DNA from: an uncultured Clostridia bacterium
GTDB taxonomy: Bacteria > Bacillota_A > Clostridia > Christensenellales > CAG-138
NCBI GenBank assembly: GCA_946539625.1
Contig: CAMNHT010000008.1
Coordinates: 1-20,858 of the forward strand
Direction of reading: 5' to 3'
DNA length: 20,858 bases
In this document: positions 1-7,753 of the stretch, piece after piece
How the letters are laid out: every line of letters starts with the position of its first letter
Numbering within the stretch: position 1 is the stretch's first letter
The notes under the pieces: generated by a model
Database searches by the model: none
Seen by the model: the letters and a program-made list of their open reading frames with translations, nothing else
Told to the model about the DNA's origin: nothing
Position numbers and translations under genes: made by a program

Positions 1-47
1 ATCGGGTCGGCTCGTCAAGCGGTTGTGGCAGATCGGCCGATTCTTAC

Positions 48-79
48 AAAAAAGATCTCCGTCGCTTTGAACGGAGGTC
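48..79 (-). terminator. Intrinsic terminator, likely the end of the pyr-pur operon
   Basis: Read on the minus strand, a stem (six perfect pairs CTCCGT/ACGGAG, extended by two more pairs after one C-A mismatch) with an 8-nt loop is followed at once by six T's and then GT. This is a classic rho-independent terminator facing the same way as purL. It lies about 140 nt beyond the purL stop, and the IS-like palindrome at 85-143 lies between them. That it ends the superoperon is inferred from position. Positions 1-47 show no supportable feature. Confidence 0.7.
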
Positions 80-84
80 GGATT

Positions 85-143
85 TGAACTGCACCCCAAA
101 TGTTAGACATGTGATATAATGCTAACAAGAGGGGTGCAGTTCA
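85..143. mobile_element. 59-bp palindromic mini-element with IS3-like ends (MITE or IS remnant)
   Basis: The two ends are a perfect 13-bp inverted repeat (TGAACTGCACCCC). The similarity continues inward: left end 85-110 and the reverse complement of right end 119-143 also share TGTTAG and CAT, with only a few differences. The outer bases are TG and CA. From memory this resembles the ends of IS3-family (IS150-group) insertion sequences. Only about 8 nt separate the two ends, so no transposase fits. The flanking trinucleotides (att at 82-84, cta at 144-146) do not match, so no 3-bp target duplication is visible. It could be a MITE, two fused IS ends, or a dyad unrelated to transposition. Confidence 0.5.
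112..120 (+). promoter_or_regulatory. Possible extended -10 promoter element
   Basis: TGATATAAT contains a consensus TATAAT at 115-120 preceded by a TG extension, in the centre of the IS-like palindrome. There is no good -35 at 17 bp upstream (the bases there are CACCCC). Such a -10 would fire rightward, toward the hairpin at 178-219 and antisense to the purL 3' end. Evidence is the motif only. Confidence 0.3.
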
Positions 144-177
144 CTAAGTCGATGGAGCATGCTTTTTCGCTGACGGA

Positions 178-219
178 ATCCCCGATCCATTCTCCGGAGA
201 AGCGATCCGGGGCTTTTTC
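178..219 (+). terminator. Plus-strand hairpin with T-run just past the purL stop
   Basis: Bases 180-187 pair with 204-212 (CCCCG-ATC with GAT-C-CGGGG, one bulged C), enclosing a 12-bp palindrome TTCTCCGGAGAA. The stem is followed on the plus strand by C and five T's (214-218). It would stop rightward transcription before it enters purL antisense. On the minus strand the same stem directly follows the purL stop but lacks a T-run, so it could protect the mRNA 3' end rather than terminate it. No plus-strand gene is visible upstream inside the window. Confidence 0.45.
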
Positions 220-220
220 G

Positions 221-3200
221 TCAGACGCCCCGGAAATACCGTACTGCCGATTCAAACAAACGGCTGTCGTAACTGCCTGGGACGTTCCGGTACAGGTTTG
301 GGCCGACGCGTTCGGAGTGACCCATCTTGCCGAGAACTCTGCCGTCGGGCGAGGTGATGCCCTCGATAGCGAGAACGGAGCCGTTCGGATTGAAGCGAAG
401 ATCCGAAGTCGGAACGTCGTTCAGATCCACGTACTGTGCGGCGATCTGCCCGTTTTCGATCAGATCTTTGAGGAGCGCGTCTGATGCGATGAACCTGCCC
501 TCACCATGTGAGATGGGGACGCTGACAATCTCCCCGACCTGCAGCCCGGAGAACCAGGGCGACTTGTCGGAAACGATCCGCGTACGCACGATGCGGGACT
601 GATGACGTCCGAGGGTGTTGAACGTGAGAGTCGGACTGTCGGGTGTCGGATCGGTAATCCTTCCGTACGGCACCAGCCCCAGTTTCACCAGTGCCTGAAA
701 ACCGTTGCAGATGCCGAGCATCAGTCCGTCGCGGCGTTCCAAAAGTTCCGTAACGCCTTCCCGGATCGACGCATTGCGGAAAAACGCCGTGATGAACTTG
801 CCGCTGCCGTCCGGTTCATCGCCGCCGGAGAAACCGCCGGGGATGAACACGATCTGCGCCTGTTTCAGCGCGTCCGCAAAGCGATCCACAGAACGGCGGA
901 TACCGTCTGCGGTCAGGTTGTTGATGACCAGGATCTCCGGATCCGCTCCGGCTTCACGAACGGCTCTCGCACTATCGTACTCGCAGTTGGTGCCCGGGAA
1001 AACAGGGATCAAAACCCGCGGGTGCGCGCAGCGAACGACAGGAGCAGCCCGATGCACGGTATGGTAAGAGAGGGCTTCATAGGTCTCTGTCTTTTTATCC
1101 AGACCGGTAGTCCAAACGGATTCCAGACGGCGTTCCCAGCTCAGACACAGGGCGCCCGCATCCTGAGATGTCTGCCCGTACGTGAAGTATGGCTCTTCGG
1201 TGACGGTGCCGATGACTTTCCCATCCGGAACGGCTCCCGTGACTTCCGCAAGGAACGAGCCGTATTGCTTGCGCGTCAGATCGGCGACGGGGATCGTTTC
1301 GTCAAAGCGAAACCCGTAGCCGTTGCCGAACGCCATCTTCAGCACGCCTTCTATCATGCCGCCGGAGCCGACAGCCCAACAGGATGTAACGATTCCTGCG
1401 CGCTGCAGCTCCGTGATCCGCGCAAAGAGCGCAAGCAGGGATGCTGCCTTCGGCAGACCTTTTTCGTCCCGTTCCGGTGTGAAAAGAGCCACCGGGTGAC
1501 CCGGCGCTTTGAATTCGGGAGAAACAATATGCGCCGCCTTGTCGGTCGTGACCGCAAAGCTGACGAGTGTAGGCGGCACGTCAAGTTTTTCAAAGGTCCC
1601 GGACATGGAGTCCTTGCCGCCGATCGCGCCGATCCCCAGATCCATCTGCGCACGGAATGCGCCGAGCAGCGCGCAAAGAGGCTGTCCCCAGCGCTTCGGA
1701 TCGCGGCCGGGCTTGCAAAAGTATTCCTGAAAACTCAGATAGACGTCCTCGAACTTCGCGCCTGCGGCGACCAGTTTGGAGACGGAATCCACCACAGCAA
1801 GATACGCGGCATGATATGGACTGCGCTCGGAAAGATACGGATCGAAACCGTATGCCATCAGAGAACAATCGTCGGTGTGTCCCTGTTCCACAGCGATCTT
1901 GTGGACCATTGCCTGAATGGGCGTCAGCTGATGCTTGCCGCCGAACGGCATGAGCACGGTCCCCGCGCCGATGGTGGAATCGAAACGTTCGGAAAGCCCG
2001 CGGTGAGAGCAGAGGTTCAGATTCTCCGCGACCCGTTCACAGGCAGCTTTGAAACTTGTTTCCGGGACCGCGTCTTCCTTTTGCGGTGCGGCGGCTTCAA
2101 TGCTGATATGCTTTTCCGCGCCGTTGGAGTTCAAAAAGTCGCGGCTGAGGTCCACGATACGCCTTCCGTTCCAGTTCATGACCAGACGCGGCTCCTCGGT
2201 GACGACCGCCACCGGGCACGCCTGCAGATTTTCCTGCGTGGCTAAAGTCAGAAAGTGCTCGGTGTCTTCGGGTGCGACCACAACCGCCATACGTTCCTGC
2301 GACTCGGAGATCGCAAGCTCAGTACCGTCCAGGCCTTCATACTTGCGAGGGACGGCATTCAGGTCGATTCGGACGCCGTCCGCCAGTTCGCCGATCGCGA
2401 CGCTGACGCCACCCGCGCCGAAATCATTGCAGCGCTTGATCAGCCTTGCCGCTTCCGGATCGCGGAACAGTCGCTGAAGCTTGCGTTCCTCCGGCGCGTT
2501 GCCCTTCTGCACCTCGGCACCGCAGACCTCAACGGAACGCGCGGTATGCGCCTTGGAGGAACCGGTGGCGCCTCCGATACCGTCCCTGCCGGTGCTGCCG
2601 CCCAGGAGAATCACGACGTCGCCCGGAGCGGGACGCTCCCGCCGCACGTTTGCCTGCGGCGCGGCGGCGATGACTGCGCCGATCTCCATACGTTTGGCGG
2701 CGTAGCCCGGGTGATAAAGCTCCTCAACAAGCCCGGTCGCCAACCCGATCTGATTGCCGTAGGAGGAGTAGCCAGCAGCTGCCGTGGTGACAAGCTTGCG
2801 TTGCGGAAGCTTGCCGGGAATGGTCTCGGAAACCGGCGCAGTGGGATCCGCCGCGCCGGTGACGCGCATAGCCCCGTAAACGTATGCCCTGCCTGAAAGC
2901 GGATCGCGGATCGCGCCGCCGATGCAGGTGGCGGCTCCGCCGAACGGTTCGATCTCGGTCGGATGGTTATGTGTCTCGTTTTTGAACAGAAGCAGCCAAG
3001 GCTCCGGTTTGCCGTCCACCTCCACCGTGATTTTCACGGTGCAGGCGTTGATCTCTTCGGATTCATCCAGCTTGTCCAGCTTGCCGCGCCGCTTGAGGTC
3101 GCGGACGGCTATGGTCGCAAGGTCCATCAGACAAGGCGGCTTGGTGCGGCCGAGATCTCTGCGCAGCGCAAGATAATCCTCGTAGGTTTGCTGCAGTTCC

Positions 3201-3919
3201 GGATCCGTAAAGCTCGCCCGGTCGATGATCGTATGGAAGGTGGTATGACGGCAGTGATCGGACCAGTAGGTGTCGATCATGCGAAGCTCGGTGATTGTGG
3301 GGTCGCGGTCTTCGCCGCAGAAGTATTCCTGACAAAAAGCAATGTCCGCTTCGTCCATGGCAAGCCCGTAGTCCCGGATCATGTCCGACATCTCCGCTTC
3401 ATTCAGCGTTCGGAATCCTTCCAGGGTACGGACGGAAGTCGGGATCTCATACGGGATCTTTAACGTATCGGGCAGTTCCTCAGCAGCCTCGCGCGCCTCC
3501 ACGGGATTGATGACATACTTTTTAATATGCGAAAGTTCCTCTTTGTCGAATACGCCGTAGAGGGCATAGACCTTTGCCGAACGAATCATGGGACGCTCGG
3601 ACCTGAACAGGATCTGAATGCACTGCGCGGCGGAGTCCGCCCGCTGATCGAACTGGCCCGGCAGGTGTTCCACGGCGAATACAGCGTCAGCGTCGGAAAG
3701 ATCGGGATTCATGACGGCAATGTCCACCTGCGGTTCGGAGAAAACCGTCGGAACAGCGGCTTCGAACTGCTCCCGGCTGATCGATTCGACGTCGTAACGG
3801 TTCAAGATGCGGACCCTTTTTAGCCCGGTGATCCCGAGGAACGAATTCATTTCGCGGCACAGCGCCTCTGCCTCATGGGCAAAGCCGGGCTTCTTTTCGA
3901 CAAAAATGCGATAGACCAT
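221..3919 (-). CDS. purL: Phosphoribosylformylglycinamidine synthase, long fused form
   Basis: Converts FGAR plus glutamine and ATP to FGAM, step 4 of IMP synthesis, in the cytoplasm. The 1232-residue product is the single-chain form: a PurS-like N-terminal region, two AIR-synthase-like halves (the first carries the WSDHCRHTTF motif), and a C-terminal class I glutamine amidotransferase. The glutaminase triad appears intact: Cys1071 in GICNGFQ, with His1201 and Glu1203 in GHSERV. The length fits the clostridial/Bacteroides type (about 1230-1260) rather than the split PurS/PurQ/PurL set of Bacillus. The start at 3919 is chosen because AGGAGG lies just upstream and it abuts the purD stop; the reading frame stays open for 21 more codons, but that stretch lies inside purD. 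This is the last gene of the operon. Confidence 0.97.
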   Translation of the reverse strand: MVYRIFVEKKPGFAHEAEALCREMNSFLGITGLKRVRILNRYDVESISREQFEAAVPTVFSEPQVDIAVMNPDLSDADAVFAVEHLPGQFDQRADSAAQCIQILFRSERPMIRSAKVYALYGVFDKEELSHIKKYVINPVEAREAAEELPDTLKIPYEIPTSVRTLEGFRTLNEAEMSDMIRDYGLAMDEADIAFCQEYFCGEDRDPTITELRMIDTYWSDHCRHTTFHTIIDRASFTDPELQQTYEDYLALRRDLGRTKPPCLMDLATIAVRDLKRRGKLDKLDESEEINACTVKITVEVDGKPEPWLLLFKNETHNHPTEIEPFGGAATCIGGAIRDPLSGRAYVYGAMRVTGAADPTAPVSETIPGKLPQRKLVTTAAAGYSSYGNQIGLATGLVEELYHPGYAAKRMEIGAVIAAAPQANVRRERPAPGDVVILLGGSTGRDGIGGATGSSKAHTARSVEVCGAEVQKGNAPEERKLQRLFRDPEAARLIKRCNDFGAGGVSVAIGELADGVRIDLNAVPRKYEGLDGTELAISESQERMAVVVAPEDTEHFLTLATQENLQACPVAVVTEEPRLVMNWNGRRIVDLSRDFLNSNGAEKHISIEAAAPQKEDAVPETSFKAACERVAENLNLCSHRGLSERFDSTIGAGTVLMPFGGKHQLTPIQAMVHKIAVEQGHTDDCSLMAYGFDPYLSERSPYHAAYLAVVDSVSKLVAAGAKFEDVYLSFQEYFCKPGRDPKRWGQPLCALLGAFRAQMDLGIGAIGGKDSMSGTFEKLDVPPTLVSFAVTTDKAAHIVSPEFKAPGHPVALFTPERDEKGLPKAASLLALFARITELQRAGIVTSCWAVGSGGMIEGVLKMAFGNGYGFRFDETIPVADLTRKQYGSFLAEVTGAVPDGKVIGTVTEEPYFTYGQTSQDAGALCLSWERRLESVWTTGLDKKTETYEALSYHTVHRAAPVVRCAHPRVLIPVFPGTNCEYDSARAVREAGADPEILVINNLTADGIRRSVDRFADALKQAQIVFIPGGFSGGDEPDGSGKFITAFFRNASIREGVTELLERRDGLMLGICNGFQALVKLGLVPYGRITDPTPDSPTLTFNTLGRHQSRIVRTRIVSDKSPWFSGLQVGEIVSVPISHGEGRFIASDALLKDLIENGQIAAQYVDLNDVPTSDLRFNPNGSVLAIEGITSPDGRVLGKMGHSERVGPNLYRNVPGSYDSRLFESAVRYFRGV

Positions 3920-3920
3920 C

Positions 3921-5189
3921 TCAGTCCTCCTGTTCGGCCAGGGCACGTTTTCCGATGTCCCGACGATAGTAGACGTTTTCAAAGCGGATCTGTTCCGCTG
4001 CGGCGTAGGCTTTGTTCAAAGCCTCCTTCAATGACGACGCTTTGCCGGTGACGCCGAGCACACGGCCGCCGGAAGTGACGAGCCTGCCGTCCTGTTCCTT
4101 CGCGCCAGCCACGAATACTTCGGCGTCGAGGTCGTTCGGAATGCTGATGGGATACCCTTTTTCGTAAGATTCCGGATAGCCCTTCGACGCAAGGATCACG
4201 CAGGCGGCCGCGCCGTTGTCGAATTCCACGGGACACTCAGCAAGCTTTCCCTCCGTCACCGCCCGCATGACAGTGAAGAGGTCGGTCTTCAGAAGCGGCA
4301 GAACCACCTGCGTCTCCGGATCTCCGAAGCGGCAGTTGTATTCAATGACCTTCGGACCGTCTTTGGTCAGCATCAATCCGAAGTACAGACAGCCCTTGAA
4401 CGGTCTGCCCTCGCTTGCCATGGCGCGGATCGTAGGCAGAAAGATCTCCCGCATGCAGCGTTCCGCGATCTTTGCGGTATAGCATGGATTCGGTGCGACC
4501 GTTCCCATGCCGCCGGTGTTCAGGCCTGTGTCGCCTTCCCCCGCCCGCTTATGATCCATCGAAGAAACCATGGGAACAAGTGTCTTCCCGTCGGTAAAGC
4601 AAAGGACGGAGACCTCCGGTCCCTCCAGAAACTCCTCGATGACGATACGCTCGCCGCTCTTGCCGAAGCGTCTTTCCTTCATCATGGCACGGACGGCTTG
4701 TTCGGCTTCTTCCCGCGTCTGTGCGATAATCACACCCTTGCCGAGTGCGAGCCCATCGGCCTTGATCACGATTGGGAGATTCGCGTTCTCAAGATATCGA
4801 AGCGCATCGTCTGCATTGTCAAAACTCTCATAACGCGCCGTGGGAATCCCGTAACGCTGCATCAATTCTTTTGAAAACACCTTGGACGCTTCGATGATCG
4901 CGGCGTTCTTGTTCGGGCCGAAGCACGGCACGCCGGCAGCTTCCAGAAGATCCACTGCGCCGAGCGCCAGCGGGTCGTCCGGCGTCACCACTGCGTAGTC
5001 GATGTCCTTCTCCTTTGCAAAGCGCACGATGCCTTCCAGATCCGTCGCGGCGACCGGAACGCAGACCGCATCCTTTGCGATACCGCCGTTGCCGGGAAGA
5101 CAGTAAAGCGCGGTGATCTCCTTATTTTCTTTCAATTTTTTGACGATGGCGTGCTCACGTCCACCACCGCCGATGACCATGACTTTCAT
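3921..5189 (-). CDS. purD: Phosphoribosylamine-glycine ligase (GAR synthetase)
   Basis: Joins phosphoribosylamine and glycine with ATP to give GAR, step 2 of IMP synthesis. The 422-residue length is normal for the family. Visible motifs are the N-terminal GGGGREHA (residues 7-14), the ATP-grasp lysine segment KADGLALGKG (143-152) and NTGGMG (224-229) followed by the PNP segment. The usual PEAPL-like motif reads TPDDPL here (69-74), a variant that I believe is common in clostridial PurD. The start has GAGGAG upstream. It sits 10 nt after the AICAR transformylase gene and 1 nt before purL, so it is probably translated together with both. Confidence 0.97.
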   Translation of the reverse strand: MKVMVIGGGGREHAIVKKLKENKEITALYCLPGNGGIAKDAVCVPVAATDLEGIVRFAKEKDIDYAVVTPDDPLALGAVDLLEAAGVPCFGPNKNAAIIEASKVFSKELMQRYGIPTARYESFDNADDALRYLENANLPIVIKADGLALGKGVIIAQTREEAEQAVRAMMKERRFGKSGERIVIEEFLEGPEVSVLCFTDGKTLVPMVSSMDHKRAGEGDTGLNTGGMGTVAPNPCYTAKIAERCMREIFLPTIRAMASEGRPFKGCLYFGLMLTKDGPKVIEYNCRFGDPETQVVLPLLKTDLFTVMRAVTEGKLAECPVEFDNGAAACVILASKGYPESYEKGYPISIPNDLDAEVFVAGAKEQDGRLVTSGGRVLGVTGKASSLKEALNKAYAAAEQIRFENVYYRRDIGKRALAEQED

Positions 5190-5199
5190 AGCGTTCTCC

Positions 5200-6384
5200 T
5201 CAATGATGGAACAGCCGCAGGCCTGTAAAGCACATCACCATGTCATGTTTATCGCAGCATTCGATGACCGCATCGTCGCGGATGGAACCGCCGGGCTGCG
5301 CGACGTACTTCACGCCGCTCAAATACGCACGTTCGATGTTGTCCGAGAACGGGAAGAACGCGTCGGAGCCGAGCGCGACGTTTTGTACACGGTTCAGATA
5401 CGCCCGTTGTTCCTCCGCGGTAAAGGGCTCGGGCCGATGCGTGAAAAAGCGCTGCCATACGCCCTCTGCGCAGACGTCCTCTTCGTTCTGATTGATATAG
5501 CCGTCGATGATGTTGTCACGGTCCGGTCGCGCCGTCTTCGGCAGGAACGGCAGATTCAGAACTTTATCCGCCTGACGCAAGAACCAGGTGTCCGCCTTGG
5601 ATCCCGCGAGCCGTGTGCAGTGAATGCGGGACTGCTGCCCCGCGCCAACGCCGATCGCCTGCCCGTCCACAGCATAGCAGACGGAGTTGGACTGCGTATA
5701 CTTCAGTGTGATCATGGATACGATCAGATCGCGGACGGCGCTTTCGGGCAAATCCTTATTTGCTGTGACGATGTTCTGCAGCAGTGAACGGTCGATTATG
5801 CATTCGTTCCGTCCCTGTTCAAAGCTCACGCCGAAGACCTGCTTCTGCTCTCGCGGCGCGGGGGCATATGCGGGATCGATCCGAACTATGTTATAGCCGC
5901 CCTTGCGCTTAGCTTTCAGAATCTCCAGCGCTTCGGGCGTGTAGCCCGGCGCAATTACGCCGTCGGAGACCTCGCGTTTGATCAGCGAAGCAGTCAGCGC
6001 GTCGCATTCGTCGGAGAGCGCCACCCAGTCCCCGAAGGAACAGAGCCGGTCTGCGCCGCGTGCTCTTGCGTAAGCGCAAGCCAGCGGATTCCCTTCCAGT
6101 TCAGAGATGTCGTTCACAAAGCAGGCTTTTTTGAGCCGCTCCGGCAGTGGCGTGCCGACCGCTGCAGAGGTCGGACTCACATGCTTGAAGGAAGCCGCGG
6201 CGGGCAGTCCCAAAGCCTGCTTCAGTTCTCTGACGAGCTGCCAGGAGTTAAGTGCGTCCAGAAAATTGATATAGCCGGGGCGACCGTTCAGAATCTCAAC
6301 CGGAAGCTCGCTCCCGTCTTCCATAAAAATACGAGCCGGTTTCTGGTTCGGGTTGCAGCCGTATTTCAATTCAAATTCCTTCAT
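5200..6384 (-). CDS. purH: Stand-alone AICAR formyltransferase (C-terminal half of PurH)
   Basis: Transfers a formyl group from 10-formyl-THF to AICAR, giving FAICAR, step 9 of IMP synthesis. At 394 residues it corresponds only to the AICARFT domain; the N-terminal IMP cyclohydrolase (MGS-like) domain of ordinary PurH (about 510-590 residues) is missing. The catalytic Lys67-His68 pair is visible in SFKHVSPTSAAVG. Further family signatures are SVCYAVDGQAIGVGAGQQSR and the very C-terminal LRLFHH. Recalled from memory, the sequence is closer to the eukaryotic ATIC transformylase domain than to E. coli PurH. The start at 6384 has AAGGAG upstream. The missing cyclohydrolase is supplied by the PurO-like gene 9 nt upstream in the transcript. 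Confidence 0.94.
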   Translation of the reverse strand: MKEFELKYGCNPNQKPARIFMEDGSELPVEILNGRPGYINFLDALNSWQLVRELKQALGLPAAASFKHVSPTSAAVGTPLPERLKKACFVNDISELEGNPLACAYARARGADRLCSFGDWVALSDECDALTASLIKREVSDGVIAPGYTPEALEILKAKRKGGYNIVRIDPAYAPAPREQKQVFGVSFEQGRNECIIDRSLLQNIVTANKDLPESAVRDLIVSMITLKYTQSNSVCYAVDGQAIGVGAGQQSRIHCTRLAGSKADTWFLRQADKVLNLPFLPKTARPDRDNIIDGYINQNEEDVCAEGVWQRFFTHRPEPFTAEEQRAYLNRVQNVALGSDAFFPFSDNIERAYLSGVKYVAQPGGSIRDDAVIECCDKHDMVMCFTGLRLFHH

Positions 6385-6393
6385 ATTCGCTCC

Positions 6394-7113
6394 TTATCTG
6401 TTTCGGTTGATCAGTCGTTCCTCATACGCTCCCGTCTCCGGTTCGATGAATCGGACGTAGAGGGAGATCCGGTTGTCCGCGTCCAGGCTCTCCCACAATG
6501 CTTCGGTAAAGGCATCGATATCGCTGCCGATCCTCACACGCTCCGGTTCGCCCTGAAAGGTCGGAAGCGGATTCCCGTCGTGCATGTAGGTATGGATAAA
6601 ATGACCGAGACCGGGTTTTGCCGGATAGGAAAAGGCAAAGCGGGCGCAGTCGCTGCCGGATTCATCGATGCTCTTGAGAATACTCATCTCGTATCGTGGC
6701 TTCGCGGGGTCCAGTCTGAAAAGTCCGCTGATCCGCGGCGTAAAATTAGGCGCATCCGGCTCGAAGCAGCGGGATTCGAGCGATTCGAAAAAGCTCTTTC
6801 CCGCCCTCAATCCATCATAAACGGTATCGGTCTGATCGCCGTTGGTCACGATCAGCAGGTTTTGATACTGACGCAGGGCGGCGTAGATGATCAGACTAGG
6901 ATCCTCCACCTTTGAAGCGTCGAACGGTTCCGTAAAGACTTCTCCGTCATGCACCGTGAAGACGCGGTTTCTGGAGTTTACGCTGCGTCCCATAATGAAA
7001 TAAGCGGCGACGGCGCGCGTTCCGTCCGCCGTGCGTCCCAGCACAATGCCTCTGCCCGGATAGGCGTTTCCTCGGACAAGCCCCGAAATCTCTGGCGTTT
7101 GATAAATGTTCAT
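6394..7113 (-). CDS. purO: Archaeal-type IMP cyclohydrolase
   Basis: Predicted to close FAICAR to IMP, the last step of de novo purine synthesis. The 239-residue product is unrelated to the PurH N-terminal domain. It matches the PurO family in its N-terminal NAYPGRG (16-22), the NGDQTD segment (91-96) and TPRI (125-128), each with a counterpart in methanogen PurO as I recall it. It is some 35 residues longer than archaeal PurO, mainly in the C-terminal half. The ribosome binding site AAAAGGAG precedes the ATG. Its place between purN and the transformylase-only purH makes the role very likely. Assignment rests on motif recall plus context. Confidence 0.88.
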   Translation of the reverse strand: MNIYQTPEISGLVRGNAYPGRGIVLGRTADGTRAVAAYFIMGRSVNSRNRVFTVHDGEVFTEPFDASKVEDPSLIIYAALRQYQNLLIVTNGDQTDTVYDGLRAGKSFFESLESRCFEPDAPNFTPRISGLFRLDPAKPRYEMSILKSIDESGSDCARFAFSYPAKPGLGHFIHTYMHDGNPLPTFQGEPERVRIGSDIDAFTEALWESLDADNRISLYVRFIEPETGAYEERLINRNR

Positions 7114-7132
7114 ATTGACTCCTTTTCATGAA

Positions 7133-7753
7133 TTATGACGGATCTGCAAGCATGTCGGCCGCGACTGTTTCGACCGCTTTCGGCAGAAGAATCCACTCCG
7201 CCTGCTCCATGACGCGTCGCTGCAGCACTTCCGGCGTGTCGCCCGGAAGAACCTCCACCGCTTTTTGCAGCAGGATCTCTCCCCCGTCCGGAATCTCGTT
7301 GACGAAATGAACCGTGGCACCGGTGACTTTGACACCGCGGGCAAGCGCCGCCTCATGGACGTGCAGTCCGTAATAGTCCTTTCCGCAGAAGGATGGGATC
7401 AGCGCCGGATGGATATTGAGAATGCGGTGATCCCAGCGGCGTGTGAACGCCGGAGAAAGAATGGTCAGAAAGCCCGCGAGAACGATCAGCTCGATCTTGT
7501 GAAGTTCCAGGACACGCTGTAGTTCCTGCTCGAATGCTTCCCTGCCGCCCAGTGCCTTTGCGGAGATCGCAATCGCGGGGATGCCCGCCGCTTTCGCCCG
7601 CTCCAGCGCGTAGGCATTCTTTCGGTTGGAAACCACAAGCGCGATCTCCGCATGATGAATAACCTCGCCGCGCGCTTCCAAAATCGCCTGCAGATTTGTT
7701 CCTCCGCCGGATACCAGCACTGCGGTGCGGATCTTGCCGCGTTCATTCAGCAT
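7133..7753 (-). CDS. purN: Phosphoribosylglycinamide formyltransferase (GART 1)
   Basis: Formylates GAR with 10-formyl-THF to give FGAR, step 3 of IMP synthesis. It has 206 residues, typical for PurN. The N-terminal VSGGGTNLQAI (14-24) is the phosphate-binding loop. The catalytic residues correspond to Asn113 and His115 in LNIHPALIPSF and Asp156 in EIPDGG. The start codon overlaps the end of purM by 7 nt (ATGCTGA), which implies translational coupling. Nothing looks degenerate. Confidence 0.96.
   Translation of the reverse strand: MLNERGKIRTAVLVSGGGTNLQAILEARGEVIHHAEIALVVSNRKNAYALERAKAAGIPAIAISAKALGGREAFEQELQRVLELHKIELIVLAGFLTILSPAFTRRWDHRILNIHPALIPSFCGKDYYGLHVHEAALARGVKVTGATVHFVNEIPDGGEILLQKAVEVLPGDTPEVLQRRVMEQAEWILLPKAVETVAADMLADPS

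Noticed and set aside
1..97. tRNA-like fragments (CAAGCGGTTGTGGCA near 15-29, and GGATTTGAAC at 80-89 resembling a reverse T-loop)
   Set aside because: No cloverleaf can be formed on either strand; the second segment runs into the IS-like inverted repeat and its stem bases do not pair.
119..484. Plus-strand open frame of 121 codons starting in the TATAAT
   Set aside because: Its start lies in the promoter-like -10, it reads through a terminator-like hairpin into purL antisense, and it has no recognisable domain.
602..2245. Long plus-strand open frame (547 codons) antisense to purL
   Set aside because: It lies wholly within purL, gives an Arg/Cys-rich low-meaning sequence with no recognisable domain and has no good ribosome binding site; it reflects the GC bias of the opposite strand.
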